Part shown: positions 1 to 5,910 of the stretch, piece by piece
Layout: every line of letters starts with the position of its first letter
Numbering within the stretch: position 1 is the stretch's first letter
Assembly: GCA_002503045.1 (NCBI GenBank)
Contig: DAQW01000132.1
Coordinates: 1-5,910, forward strand
Reading direction: 5' to 3'
DNA length: 5,910 nt
Source of the DNA: Euryarchaeota archaeon UBA39
GTDB taxonomy: Archaea > Thermoplasmatota > Poseidoniia > Poseidoniales > Thalassarchaeaceae
Notes under the pieces: model-generated
Told to the model about the DNA's origin: nothing
Seen by the model: only the letters and a program-made list of their open reading frames with translations
Databases searched by the model: none
Translations under genes and position numbers: made by a program

Positions 1-90
1 CTTAGATTTGCTTATACTGTTTCTAGAGATGATATCTCTCGAGGAATGGATAAGGTTGAATCTGTTTTGAAACGACTTCGTGGGGATTGA
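1..90 (+). CDS. C-terminal end of a PLP-dependent aminotransferase (5' end outside window)
   Basis: The frame is open from base 1 and ends at TGA 88-90, giving 29 residues. They begin LRFAYTVSRDDISRGMDK and end in a Leu/Arg-rich helix. This matches the closing segment of class I/II (fold-type I) aminotransferases, where a strand of the type (I/L)R(I/F)(A/S)Y..S.(E/D)(D/N)I is followed by an amphipathic helix of the type EGM.RIE..L. The Arg in the strand corresponds to the region that usually carries the substrate-carboxylate-binding Arg of this family. Enzymes of this fold transfer amino groups between amino acids and 2-oxo acids in the cytoplasm. Substrate specificity cannot be read from the tail, and the catalytic Lys lies outside the window. 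The next gene starts one base after this stop, so the two are probably co-transcribed. An unrelated protein with a similar ending is possible because so little is visible. Confidence 0.72.
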   Translation, partial: LRFAYTVSRDDISRGMDKVESVLKRLRGD

Positions 91-91
91 G

Positions 92-691
92 ATGTCTTTT
101 TTTCCAGAAATTTCTCGTCTTATTGTTTCTATCTTGGTGGCCTGGTTAATTACACGTTTACCTCTAGTCGTTTTGCCGAGAATTTCCATTCGTCCACTTG
201 AATTAATTGAACATCCTCACGATCCTCAAATTAATGAAAATCTGATTTTACAGATTCTTAGAGTTAGAAGAGCATATTGGGCATCAATCCCTTTTGGCCT
301 CATTCCCCTTGTTTTGGGGTTAATCATGATTTTACAATCTCCATCTTCTGTAGGATTTGGTCTAATCATCGGTTCATCTTGGGTGATTCTTAGCCGATTA
401 GTTCCTTTTGATTTAGATCATCTAATTCAATTCCCTTACTCAATGAATTTAATTCATGAATTGAATCGAATCCGGATAGAAAAATATCCTTGCTGTGAAT
501 ACAGTAATCCTGTGTGGTCTCTCGATGCAGTCAAATGTTCAGAATGTTCTCATGTCCTTTTGAATCATCCTCGCCCTGATTTAGGTAGGAAAAGAACTGA
601 CGGTTTTTTATTCGGAGCTCTTAGAATTATGATTCTTGACGGGCATCCGTTCGCAGAATCGAGTAATATTTTGACAATTGAAGAAGAGTAA
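92..691 (+). CDS. small membrane protein with three predicted helices and a C-terminal cysteine cluster (unknown family)
   Basis: The product is 199 residues from ATG 92. I prefer this start because it lies one base after the upstream TGA (88-90) and has a G-rich stretch (82-85) at ribosome-binding distance. GTG 80 in the same frame would add four residues and overlap the previous gene. Hydrophobic stretches at about residues 9-29, 64-82 and 87-104 look like membrane helices; the second and third form a hairpin. The rest is soluble. It carries C134-C135 and C149-x-x-C152 (KCSEC), which could bind zinc or a metal, although the first pair is adjacent rather than the usual CxxC. The section after it (HPRPDLGRKRTDG) is basic, suggesting a cytoplasmic tail. 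I do not recognise a named family. The stop TAA 689-691 directly abuts the stop of the opposing gene. Coupling to the aminotransferase suggests shared transcription but does not indicate a function. Confidence 0.8.
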   Translation: MSFFPEISRLIVSILVAWLITRLPLVVLPRISIRPLELIEHPHDPQINENLILQILRVRRAYWASIPFGLIPLVLGLIMILQSPSSVGFGLIIGSSWVILSRLVPFDLDHLIQFPYSMNLIHELNRIRIEKYPCCEYSNPVWSLDAVKCSECSHVLLNHPRPDLGRKRTDGFLFGALRIMILDGHPFAESSNILTIEEE

Positions 692-1948
692 CTATTCTTT
701 CTTTTGAGCACGCGCCTCTAGCTTCTCAACAACTTGTGATGCCACCCATCCTGAGATGCCTCCAGTTGGAGTGGAATCAATAATCTCCATTGTTTGTTCG
801 TTTTCATTTTCTTCTTTAGAACTCTCATTTGTACTTTGTAAGCTACTTAATGATTGAATCTGTTTACTTTCTGTAGCATTATTTTTCGGTTCAATCTCAA
901 TTAATTTACTGGATGGATCTTGCATCCATCTCGGGACTGCAATTGCACCCCCTCCCAGTACTGTAATTGTAGTGAATGTTGCAATTGGCAATACGGAAAG
1001 TGCCACTAACATATCAATAAATGATGATTCTGGAACAGTTACTTCTACAGGAAGAAATGATTCAATCAAGGTTTTTTCTACCGCTAAAGATTGCCAGTTT
1101 GCCATATCGATTCCTAACCAGCCAAATGCAATCCCAATGATGAATCGAACCAATAACCAAAGAATTAGGACTGGAAGAGTCCAAGTTAATTTAGTTACTT
1201 TCTCCATAACTACTCTAATTGTTGATGCTGCTCCAACCAATCTAGCAGCATAGTGTGGATAAATTCTGAAACCGATTAGTAATCCAATAAAGTAGATTAA
1301 CAATCCATATTCTAGAAGGTGGCCATCTTCAATCCAATTTTCAGGAGTATATTGCATCGCCAACATTGGAATAATTACCATTGTAATCTGTAATGGTGCG
1401 GCGAGCATTTGGAGGCCTCCATGGACTTCAAGCAGTCCTCTCCTTTCGTTTTGAACTTCATAGTGTACGATTCGAATCATTCTTCCAAAGGGGCTAGTCC
1501 GAAGCCTCTCTCTAGCAGAATCTATGGCATCAGGGTCACGAAATTTATCGATTAATCCAAATCTAGCCATCCAACCGCCACTATTGGCTACCGATATTGG
1601 CATGAAACCACCTGCAATTAATGCTAGAATAAAGGAAATTATTCCGTATGCAAGAGATGCTGACAAAATCCATGGTACTAAATCAAGTCTAATGCTTAGG
1701 GTCAATCCAGTAGATGTGTCGACGTCAATCAGATATGTAATTGCAAACGCAAAAGCAGGGGCGATGAGGACTTGTCCTCCGATAATCATGGTGAGCCAGA
1801 TTCGGGCGAAAAGGGACCTTCGCACTGCCACGAAAGTATACGCGTAAGTTAACTTCCTAAGTGCTTGCCCATCTGAGTTGCCAAGATATTTGATTCGTAG
1901 GTATTCCTTCTTTTTCCGAATGTGAAAATTTGCTCGCAAACTCCCCAA
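692..1948 (-). CDS. predicted multi-pass membrane protein of unknown function, TTG start
   Basis: The product is 418 residues. Predicted membrane helices, by eye, lie near residues 49-74, 91-117, 178-198, 211-228, 256-279 and 309-337. The N-terminus (about 1-48) is strongly basic (IRKKKEYLRIKY and RKL), which by the positive-inside rule suggests it is cytoplasmic. A charged loop of about 60 residues (about 125-175, with DKFRDPDAIDSARERLR) lies between helices 2 and 3. The last 75 residues are hydrophilic: a Ser/Gln/Asn/Glu-rich acidic linker (about 352-390), then a GG-containing turn and a short helix ending ARAQKKE. I see no transporter signature, ATPase motif or catalytic motif, and I do not recognise the family. 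No ATG precedes the first helix in this frame. TTG 1948 is the furthest upstream start, and TTG 1939 is an alternative. The reading frame is certain, but the exact start is not. It diverges from the surface protein gene and converges with no gap on the small membrane protein gene. Confidence 0.82.
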   Translation of the reverse strand: MGSLRANFHIRKKKEYLRIKYLGNSDGQALRKLTYAYTFVAVRRSLFARIWLTMIIGGQVLIAPAFAFAITYLIDVDTSTGLTLSIRLDLVPWILSASLAYGIISFILALIAGGFMPISVANSGGWMARFGLIDKFRDPDAIDSARERLRTSPFGRMIRIVHYEVQNERRGLLEVHGGLQMLAAPLQITMVIIPMLAMQYTPENWIEDGHLLEYGLLIYFIGLLIGFRIYPHYAARLVGAASTIRVVMEKVTKLTWTLPVLILWLLVRFIIGIAFGWLGIDMANWQSLAVEKTLIESFLPVEVTVPESSFIDMLVALSVLPIATFTTITVLGGGAIAVPRWMQDPSSKLIEIEPKNNATESKQIQSLSSLQSTNESSKEENENEQTMEIIDSTPTGGISGWVASQVVEKLEARAQKKE

Positions 1949-1988
1949 CCTTATTACCGCGTCATGACTGCGTTGACTGTTGATTCCT
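1949..1988. promoter_or_regulatory. 40-base divergent promoter region with an AT-rich box and an 8-bp palindrome
   Basis: This is the only sequence between the starts of the divergent multi-pass protein and surface protein genes. TTATTA at 1951-1956 lies about 35 bases before ATG 1989. As a weak archaeal TATA-like box it would put transcription start near 1979-1982 and leave a very short 5' leader. No Shine-Dalgarno-like sequence precedes ATG 1989, which fits a near-leaderless message. GTCATGAC at 1961-1968 is a perfect palindrome, and TGACTG occurs at 1965-1970 and again at 1974-1979, so an operator is conceivable. No convincing TATA box is visible for the minus-strand gene. Confidence 0.4.
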
Positions 1989-4900
1989 ATGGGACGAACT
2001 GGCGCTCTTCTGCTGACTATGACTTTGCTGTTTGTATCATTGGTGCCATTTGCGTGTGGCCCATCCCCTACGCTTGACGAAAACAGAGGTTTCGATACTT
2101 CTGGAAGAGCATTGGTTGATTTTGCAGCTACTGATGTGGCTTATGGTAATTCTACTATGCCCGCTTCTCAATTCACTCAACCAGATGGTTCTACTGTAGA
2201 TTACATGTTTGCCCGTCAAGTGATAGAACTATCATTCACATTTCAGAACGCAGGTACTCGTCTAGATCCTGCGAATGCCGTCGCAACCATGGAAGTTTGG
2301 CATCCAATTGGTTTTATTGTGGCGACTTGGACTGCTAATCTTTCTCTTTCAGGAGGTCAATCATCTATTGAGACAGTAGACTGGACTCCAGAAGCAGCAC
2401 ATAGTCATCTATCTGATGATGGAACTTTGTCAGGTGGTTACATTTTACGAGGTAGTGTTGATGCGGGTGTTCTTGATGCCAATGATGCAAATGACATCTA
2501 TGATGAAAATATCATTGTTGCAATTTACCATGACAAAGTGGAGAATGCATTATGTGGTGATACTGATGGAGATGGTAGTTATGATTGTCCTAACGCTTTG
2601 TCTGCCAATGTTCCTATGTGGATTGGTGCAGGTTATGAAGTTGGAAACGACAATTCGGTGAAAGATGAGGGTCAATTCCAAATGGTTTCTCCTTCATCTA
2701 ATTCAGCCGAAGGCAGTAAGCATTTGCAAATCGCCAAGGACACTGGAGTATACATTAGTAACAGGCACGATCGTATGAGGTGGGCATGGCTTACAAGTTC
2801 ACAAAGTTGTGATGATCCAGGACATGGATTAGGATATGGGGAATTAGATGGAGTTCTTTCCCCAATATACAATGTAAATATATGTAAAATTCAAATCAAA
2901 GGATTCGATTTTGTTAGTATTCAAGCTCGAGTTCAGGCTTGGGGTACAATGGGTAATGGAGACGAGGTCCGTCTCGAAGCAGATACAAATATTGAACAAA
3001 GGTACCTGAATCTTTCAGAAGCGAATATTGGGGCAACATCTGGGATGTGGACTCCAGTAATTTGGAATATGACAGATGTCTTCCCCAATCAGAACTATGC
3101 CTTTTCCTTCTTGTTTGATTCTGATAATTCTGGAGCTACTCAGGGCATTCATGTTGACGATTTGATGTTATTTGGGATAGAACGTGTTGACAACTACACA
3201 ATTGATTTAGATTGTAATGATCCACTTGGAGGAGTTTACACTGTTATTCCTGCTGATCCTTCTCCACCTTCCTTACAATGTACAATTACCAATAATGGTT
3301 ACAGAACAATCACTCCAAGTTTATACAGTATTGTCTCAAATTCTTCTTGGATGTCACAGTTCCCTATCCGAATTGATTCTACAGAACCATTGGATCATGA
3401 TAACTTTGTTACAGTTATGCCTATTGAGCCAGGAAACACTTCTGAATTTTGGATTAATCTTTCAATTCCTGCAGGGTCTAATGTGGAAACTTTGAGTTGG
3501 TCAGTTTGGGTCAATGATTCTGTTAACGGGATGAACAAGGGAGCCAGAGTTCTAGATGTTACAGTTGATTCTTCCTATTCTGCTAACTTTAGGCAGAAAA
3601 CAGTCACTAACCCTGCATTGACATTACCTCCTTCTTCCACTGGAAATGTTACTATGACTCTTCAGAATACTGGGAATGAGCCCGCATCATGGAGTTTTGG
3701 AGCGTATTTTGATGATACATTATGGTCGCTTTCAGATTTAGAATGGTTTGATTCAACAGGTTCACCGATAACTCAGATATCTGCACAAAAAGGAGAAACT
3801 GTTGAGGTAATCGCACAACTTACTGCTCCTCTTCAGGCTACACCTGGTACTGTTGAAATCACTCTTTTAACAAATGCAGTCCCTCCAGCATCTGCTCAAT
3901 CTACTTGGAAGATTTATGTTGATGTTCCAATAGTTACAGATTTGACAATGAGTACTCTTTCCACAGATATTACTGTTCCATCTAATGGGCAGTCGCAACA
4001 AATAGAGGTTGGATTTGTGAATAATGGAAATTCTGATGAAAATTATAATCTCAGTATTCTTTCTGATTATCGATTGCAAGCATCCTTATCTTCAGTTGAG
4101 ACAGGAGTCTTGGATTCTTTTGGAGGAGATACAGTTACCTATGTTCTTCTTCCAATGCCATTCGGTTTACCTCCTGATGTTTATTTGATTGATGTTAAAG
4201 CAACATCTCAGACGGATCCATCATATAGCGTAGTTCAACAAATTCGCCTCACTGTGCCACCAACCTATGAAGTGGTTGTTGAGGATTTGGATATGAGTGG
4301 CCAGACTTTCTCAGCAGGGGAATCTTGTAGGACAGGACAATGGGAAGTTCAGAATATCGGAAATATGGATGATCAATTCACTATTGAGACGGGGGGTTCC
4401 GAACTGATTTCTGTTGAATTAAGGAACTCCAATGGACAAGTGTTGAATCCTTCTCAAACTCCTGTAATTTCTCCAGGGGCTTCTTACAACGTTACTTTCT
4501 GTTATGCATTCTTAGAGGGAACTTCTGGTTCGCAGACTCTAACATTAACAGCCACATCGATGGATTATGATGGAACTGGAACCACTCCTTCTGATTCTGG
4601 TTCTGCTGTTTTTGATGTGGGGACTCAAGGATGGGTGAATATTCTCGGACCTGGACCTCAAACAATTGAAAAGGTGAACCCTCCCACAACTTTGACCTTT
4701 GAAATTCATAATCGCCATCCTACGATGAATCAACAGATTAGACTTGATCTTAATGCAAATGAGATGACTGCATATGGGTTCAATCCTCGAATCAATGAAC
4801 TAGATCGTGAATTCCAACTTGGTCCTGATCAAAGACGCACAATTCAAATTGAGATAGATCCTTCTGAACTAGCTATGTCAAACTTAGATGAGGCATCTAA

Positions 4901-5360
4901 GTTGCTGAATTTCACTCTAGAAATTGATGCAGATCTTGATACTGTTGAATTCTCACAATCTGTTACCTTTGTACGTATCTCTCTAGTAGATGAGGAAGCA
5001 AGTTCTGGTATTGAATGGGGCTCTATTGCCGCTATTTCAGCTTCAATTGTAGTAATCATTGGCCTGATTGCAGTATTGTTCCAAGTCTTAATGGGTACAC
5101 GCGATATTGAGGACGAAGTAGTGAATTTAGCAGATTACCAGAATTCATTGGAAGAGAAGTATCGTTCTATTTCTCCTGCTCCTGAGATTGCATCTGCTCC
5201 AGTTATTGCACCTGCTCCTATTATGGAACCAGTTTCTCCCACTCCTGTTGCCGTGCCATCTGCCGGACCTCCCCTTCCAGTGGGTGGTTTGCCCGATGGC
5301 TGGACAATGGAGCAATGGGAACATTATGGGCAACAATGGTTGGATCAGCAGGGTCTCTAA
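1989..5360 (+). CDS. large secreted, C-terminally membrane-anchored Ig-like surface protein
   Basis: The product is 1123 residues from ATG 1989; TTG 1980 in frame would add three. Residues 1-23 (MGRTGALLLTMTLLFVSLVP, then FAC) form a signal peptide. Next come, by eye: an Ig-like domain (about 41-185); a DxDxDG calcium-type loop flanked by C189 and C200; a MAM/jelly-roll-like domain (about 210-398) ending in GIHVDDLMLFG, the 'DD' strand seen in such domains; and about five Ig-like domains, each marked by an N-x-G type turn or its equivalent (N435, N560, N678, N789, N908). One helix (about 1011-1035) anchors it in the membrane. The cytoplasmic tail has a Pro/Ala-rich spacer (1062-1099, 12 prolines) and ends WTMEQWEHYGQQWL. 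I count 13 N-x-S/T sequons, consistent with N-glycosylation. No protease or glycosidase active site is evident, so adhesion, substrate binding or a cell-surface structural role is likely. It is followed by the thermosome gene after 74 bases; a functional link is not implied. Confidence 0.9.
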   Translation: MGRTGALLLTMTLLFVSLVPFACGPSPTLDENRGFDTSGRALVDFAATDVAYGNSTMPASQFTQPDGSTVDYMFARQVIELSFTFQNAGTRLDPANAVATMEVWHPIGFIVATWTANLSLSGGQSSIETVDWTPEAAHSHLSDDGTLSGGYILRGSVDAGVLDANDANDIYDENIIVAIYHDKVENALCGDTDGDGSYDCPNALSANVPMWIGAGYEVGNDNSVKDEGQFQMVSPSSNSAEGSKHLQIAKDTGVYISNRHDRMRWAWLTSSQSCDDPGHGLGYGELDGVLSPIYNVNICKIQIKGFDFVSIQARVQAWGTMGNGDEVRLEADTNIEQRYLNLSEANIGATSGMWTPVIWNMTDVFPNQNYAFSFLFDSDNSGATQGIHVDDLMLFGIERVDNYTIDLDCNDPLGGVYTVIPADPSPPSLQCTITNNGYRTITPSLYSIVSNSSWMSQFPIRIDSTEPLDHDNFVTVMPIEPGNTSEFWINLSIPAGSNVETLSWSVWVNDSVNGMNKGARVLDVTVDSSYSANFRQKTVTNPALTLPPSSTGNVTMTLQNTGNEPASWSFGAYFDDTLWSLSDLEWFDSTGSPITQISAQKGETVEVIAQLTAPLQATPGTVEITLLTNAVPPASAQSTWKIYVDVPIVTDLTMSTLSTDITVPSNGQSQQIEVGFVNNGNSDENYNLSILSDYRLQASLSSVETGVLDSFGGDTVTYVLLPMPFGLPPDVYLIDVKATSQTDPSYSVVQQIRLTVPPTYEVVVEDLDMSGQTFSAGESCRTGQWEVQNIGNMDDQFTIETGGSELISVELRNSNGQVLNPSQTPVISPGASYNVTFCYAFLEGTSGSQTLTLTATSMDYDGTGTTPSDSGSAVFDVGTQGWVNILGPGPQTIEKVNPPTTLTFEIHNRHPTMNQQIRLDLNANEMTAYGFNPRINELDREFQLGPDQRRTIQIEIDPSELAMSNLDEASKLLNFTLEIDADLDTVEFSQSVTFVRISLVDEEASSGIEWGSIAAISASIVVIIGLIAVLFQVLMGTRDIEDEVVNLADYQNSLEEKYRSISPAPEIASAPVIAPAPIMEPVSPTPVAVPSAGPPLPVGGLPDGWTMEQWEHYGQQWLDQQGL
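2553..2588 (+). other. cysteine-clamped calcium-type loop within the surface protein
   Basis: These codons encode CGDTDGDGSYDC (residues 189-200). The D-x-D-x-D-G-x-x-D spacing (D191, D193, D195, D199) is the loop seen in EF-hand, dockerin and thrombospondin type 3 calcium sites. Cysteines lie immediately outside it at both ends, two residues before the first Asp and one after the last. The loop sits between the first Ig-like domain and the MAM-like domain, so it may stiffen the hinge when calcium is bound. Calcium binding and the disulfide are inferred. Confidence 0.6.
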
Positions 5361-5382
5361 CTCTGTAATCTACTCGTCCGTG

Positions 5383-5392
5383 GTCTTAAGAC
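5383..5392. repeat. perfect 10-bp palindrome GTCTTAAGAC before the thermosome gene
   Basis: GTCTTAAGAC is identical to its own reverse complement. It begins 52 bases before the thermosome ATG. It shares the outer GTC...GAC with a second palindrome at 5403-5412, and the two centres (5387/5388 and 5407/5408) are exactly 20 bp apart. CCGT (5378-5381) and ACGG (5391-5394) also form an offset inverted repeat across this site. It may be half of a two-site operator for a dimeric regulator; this is inferred from symmetry only. Confidence 0.5.
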
Positions 5393-5402
5393 GGCTGGCT
5401 GA

Positions 5403-5412
5403 GTCGGCCGAC
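5403..5412. repeat. perfect 10-bp palindrome GTCGGCCGAC before the thermosome gene
   Basis: GTCGGCCGAC is identical to its own reverse complement and ends 22 bases before the thermosome ATG, close to where transcription would start if the leader is short. A protein bound here could block initiation. It shares GTC...GAC arms with the site at 5383-5392 and differs in the four central bases (GGCC instead of TTAA), so any common regulator would read mainly the arms. Confidence 0.5.
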
Positions 5413-5434
5413 CCGCACTAAGGGGGCTTTTACG

Positions 5435-5910
5435 ATGCAACAAACCGGTCAACAACCTATCTTCATTCTTAAAGAAGGAACAACACGAAGTCGTGGTCGC
5501 ACTGCTCAAAGCAATAATATTGCAGCAGCAAAGGCCGTTGCGGATGCAGTTCGTACCACCCTTGGTCCGAAAGGAATGGATAAGATGCTTGTAGATTCTA
5601 TGGGTGATGTGATTATTACAAATGATGGTGCAACAATTTTGAAAGAAATGGATATCGAACATCCTGCGGCTAAGATGATTATTGAAGTTGCCAAAACTCA
5701 AGAAGCACATTGTTATGATGGGACTACCTCTGCAGTAGTTCTTGCTGGAGAATTGTTGAAGAGGTCTGAAGACTTGATTGAACAAAATGTACATCCTACA
5801 ATTATTTGTGAAGGTTTTAGGATTGCCGCAGAGCGTTGTCTTGAATTATTAAATACTCATTCAATTGATGTCGATGAAGAGATGCTTCATGAAGTTGCAA
5901 AAACTGCATT
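5435..5910 (+). CDS. ths: thermosome (group II chaperonin) subunit, N-terminal part; 3' end outside window
   Basis: ATG 5435 opens a frame that runs off the window after 158 codons of an expected 540 or so. Thermosome subunits form a double-ring ATP-driven folding chamber in the cytoplasm with a built-in lid. The start reads MQQTGQQPIFILKEGTTRSR, like Thermoplasma-type subunits. LGPKGMDKM (43-51) and NDGATIL (63-69) are the family's nucleotide-binding motifs. The next, normally GDGTT, reads YDGTT (Y94-D95-G96-T97-T98): the Asp is kept, but the first Gly is Tyr and is preceded by His-Cys. ELLKRSEDLIEQNVHPT (103 onward) matches the following equatorial helix and its conserved HP(T) element. Only the first part of the equatorial domain is present. 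The sequence cannot tell alpha from beta subunit. The paired palindromes and GC-rich leader upstream suggest dedicated control, possibly by heat or stress as for other archaeal thermosomes. Confidence 0.95.
   Translation, partial: MQQTGQQPIFILKEGTTRSRGRTAQSNNIAAAKAVADAVRTTLGPKGMDKMLVDSMGDVIITNDGATILKEMDIEHPAAKMIIEVAKTQEAHCYDGTTSAVVLAGELLKRSEDLIEQNVHPTIICEGFRIAAERCLELLNTHSIDVDEEMLHEVAKTA

Larger units (their letters stand above)
5361..5434 (+). promoter_or_regulatory. GC-rich thermosome leader / control region
   Basis: These 74 bases separate the surface protein stop from the thermosome start. Bases 5373-5427 are 37 G/C out of 55, about 67%, in a window that is roughly 40% G/C; archaeal promoter regions are normally AT-rich. 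Two perfect palindromes lie inside it (annotated separately). G5422-G5426, with eight bases between it and ATG 5435, could act as a ribosome-binding site, which selects that ATG. No strong TATA box is visible; TGTAATCT at 5364-5371 is the best AT-rich candidate. No T-run terminator for the upstream gene is seen, so read-through from it is possible. Confidence 0.5.

Noticed and set aside
80..91. GTG 80 as start of the small membrane protein
   Set aside because: It would overlap the aminotransferase and lacks a ribosome-binding sequence, while ATG 92 sits one base after the stop with a G-rich stretch at suitable distance.
972..1253. Plus-strand open frame inside the multi-pass membrane protein gene
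   Set aside because: Antisense to a 418-codon frame with clear membrane-helix structure; the translation has no domain character. The same applies to the plus-strand frame at 1524-1847.
1980..1988. TTG 1980 as start of the surface protein
   Set aside because: ATG 1989 gives a cleaner signal peptide (Met-Gly-Arg then a hydrophobic core) and a stronger start codon; the extra residues add nothing recognisable.
2416..2661. Plus-strand, out-of-frame open stretch inside the surface protein gene, with others at 3217-3495 and 5188-5421
   Set aside because: They overlap a continuous 1123-codon gene with coherent domains; their Met/Leu-rich translations come from the shifted frame.
5390..5425. Possible tRNA fragment (GGCTGAGTCGGCCGA resembles a D-arm of Leu/Ser tRNA, with TCTTAAGA nearby)
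   Set aside because: The order of elements is wrong for a tRNA, there is no T-arm, no acceptor stem can be closed, and the thermosome coding sequence begins at 5435.
5357..5794. Minus-strand open frame of 145 codons over the thermosome start
   Set aside because: It lies antisense to a clearly recognised chaperonin coding region and its leader, is Cys/Ser-rich with no recognisable domain, and is best explained as a by-product of the real gene.
1..5910. Mobile elements, CRISPR arrays, toxin-antitoxin or defence modules
   Set aside because: No transposase or integrase motifs, no long terminal inverted repeats, no regularly spaced repeats and no recognised defence domains were seen on either strand.

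Overview
The window looks like chromosomal DNA from a moderately AT-rich euryarchaeon, most likely a marine Group II archaeon (Candidatus Poseidoniales) or a close relative within the Thermoplasmata-like lineages. Three things point there: the start of a group II chaperonin (thermosome) whose N-terminus closely resembles Thermoplasma-type subunits; a very large secreted, Ig-like, C-terminally anchored surface protein that ends in a short cytoplasmic WTxEQWxxYG-type motif, which I recall as recurrent in this group; and tight gene packing with almost no intergenic DNA. This assignment is inferred by eye from protein sequence, not from a search.

Layout: (1) 1-90 +, the last 29 codons of a PLP-dependent aminotransferase. 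(2) 92-691 +, a small three-helix membrane protein with a C-terminal cysteine cluster, starting one base after the aminotransferase stop. (3) 692-1948 -, an unrecognised protein with about six membrane helices, convergent with (2) so that the two stop codons touch. (4) 1949-1988, a 40-base divergent promoter region. (5) 1989-5360 +, a 1123-residue surface protein: signal peptide, Ig-like domain, disulfide-clamped calcium-type loop, MAM/jelly-roll-like domain, about five further Ig-like domains, one membrane helix, Pro/Ala-rich spacer and a Trp-rich C-terminal motif. (6) 5361-5434, an unusually GC-rich 74-base leader with two perfect 10-bp palindromes whose centres are exactly 20 bp apart. (7) 5435 to the window end +, the first 158 codons of a thermosome subunit.

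I see no mobile element, CRISPR array, RNA gene or obvious defence system. The aminotransferase and small membrane protein probably form one transcript. The surface protein and the multi-pass protein diverge from a shared short promoter region. The thermosome appears to have its own control region. The observations most worth following up are the paired palindromes before the thermosome, the Tyr replacing the first Gly of its GDGTT motif, and the domain and cysteine layout of the surface protein with its conserved-looking cytoplasmic tail motif.
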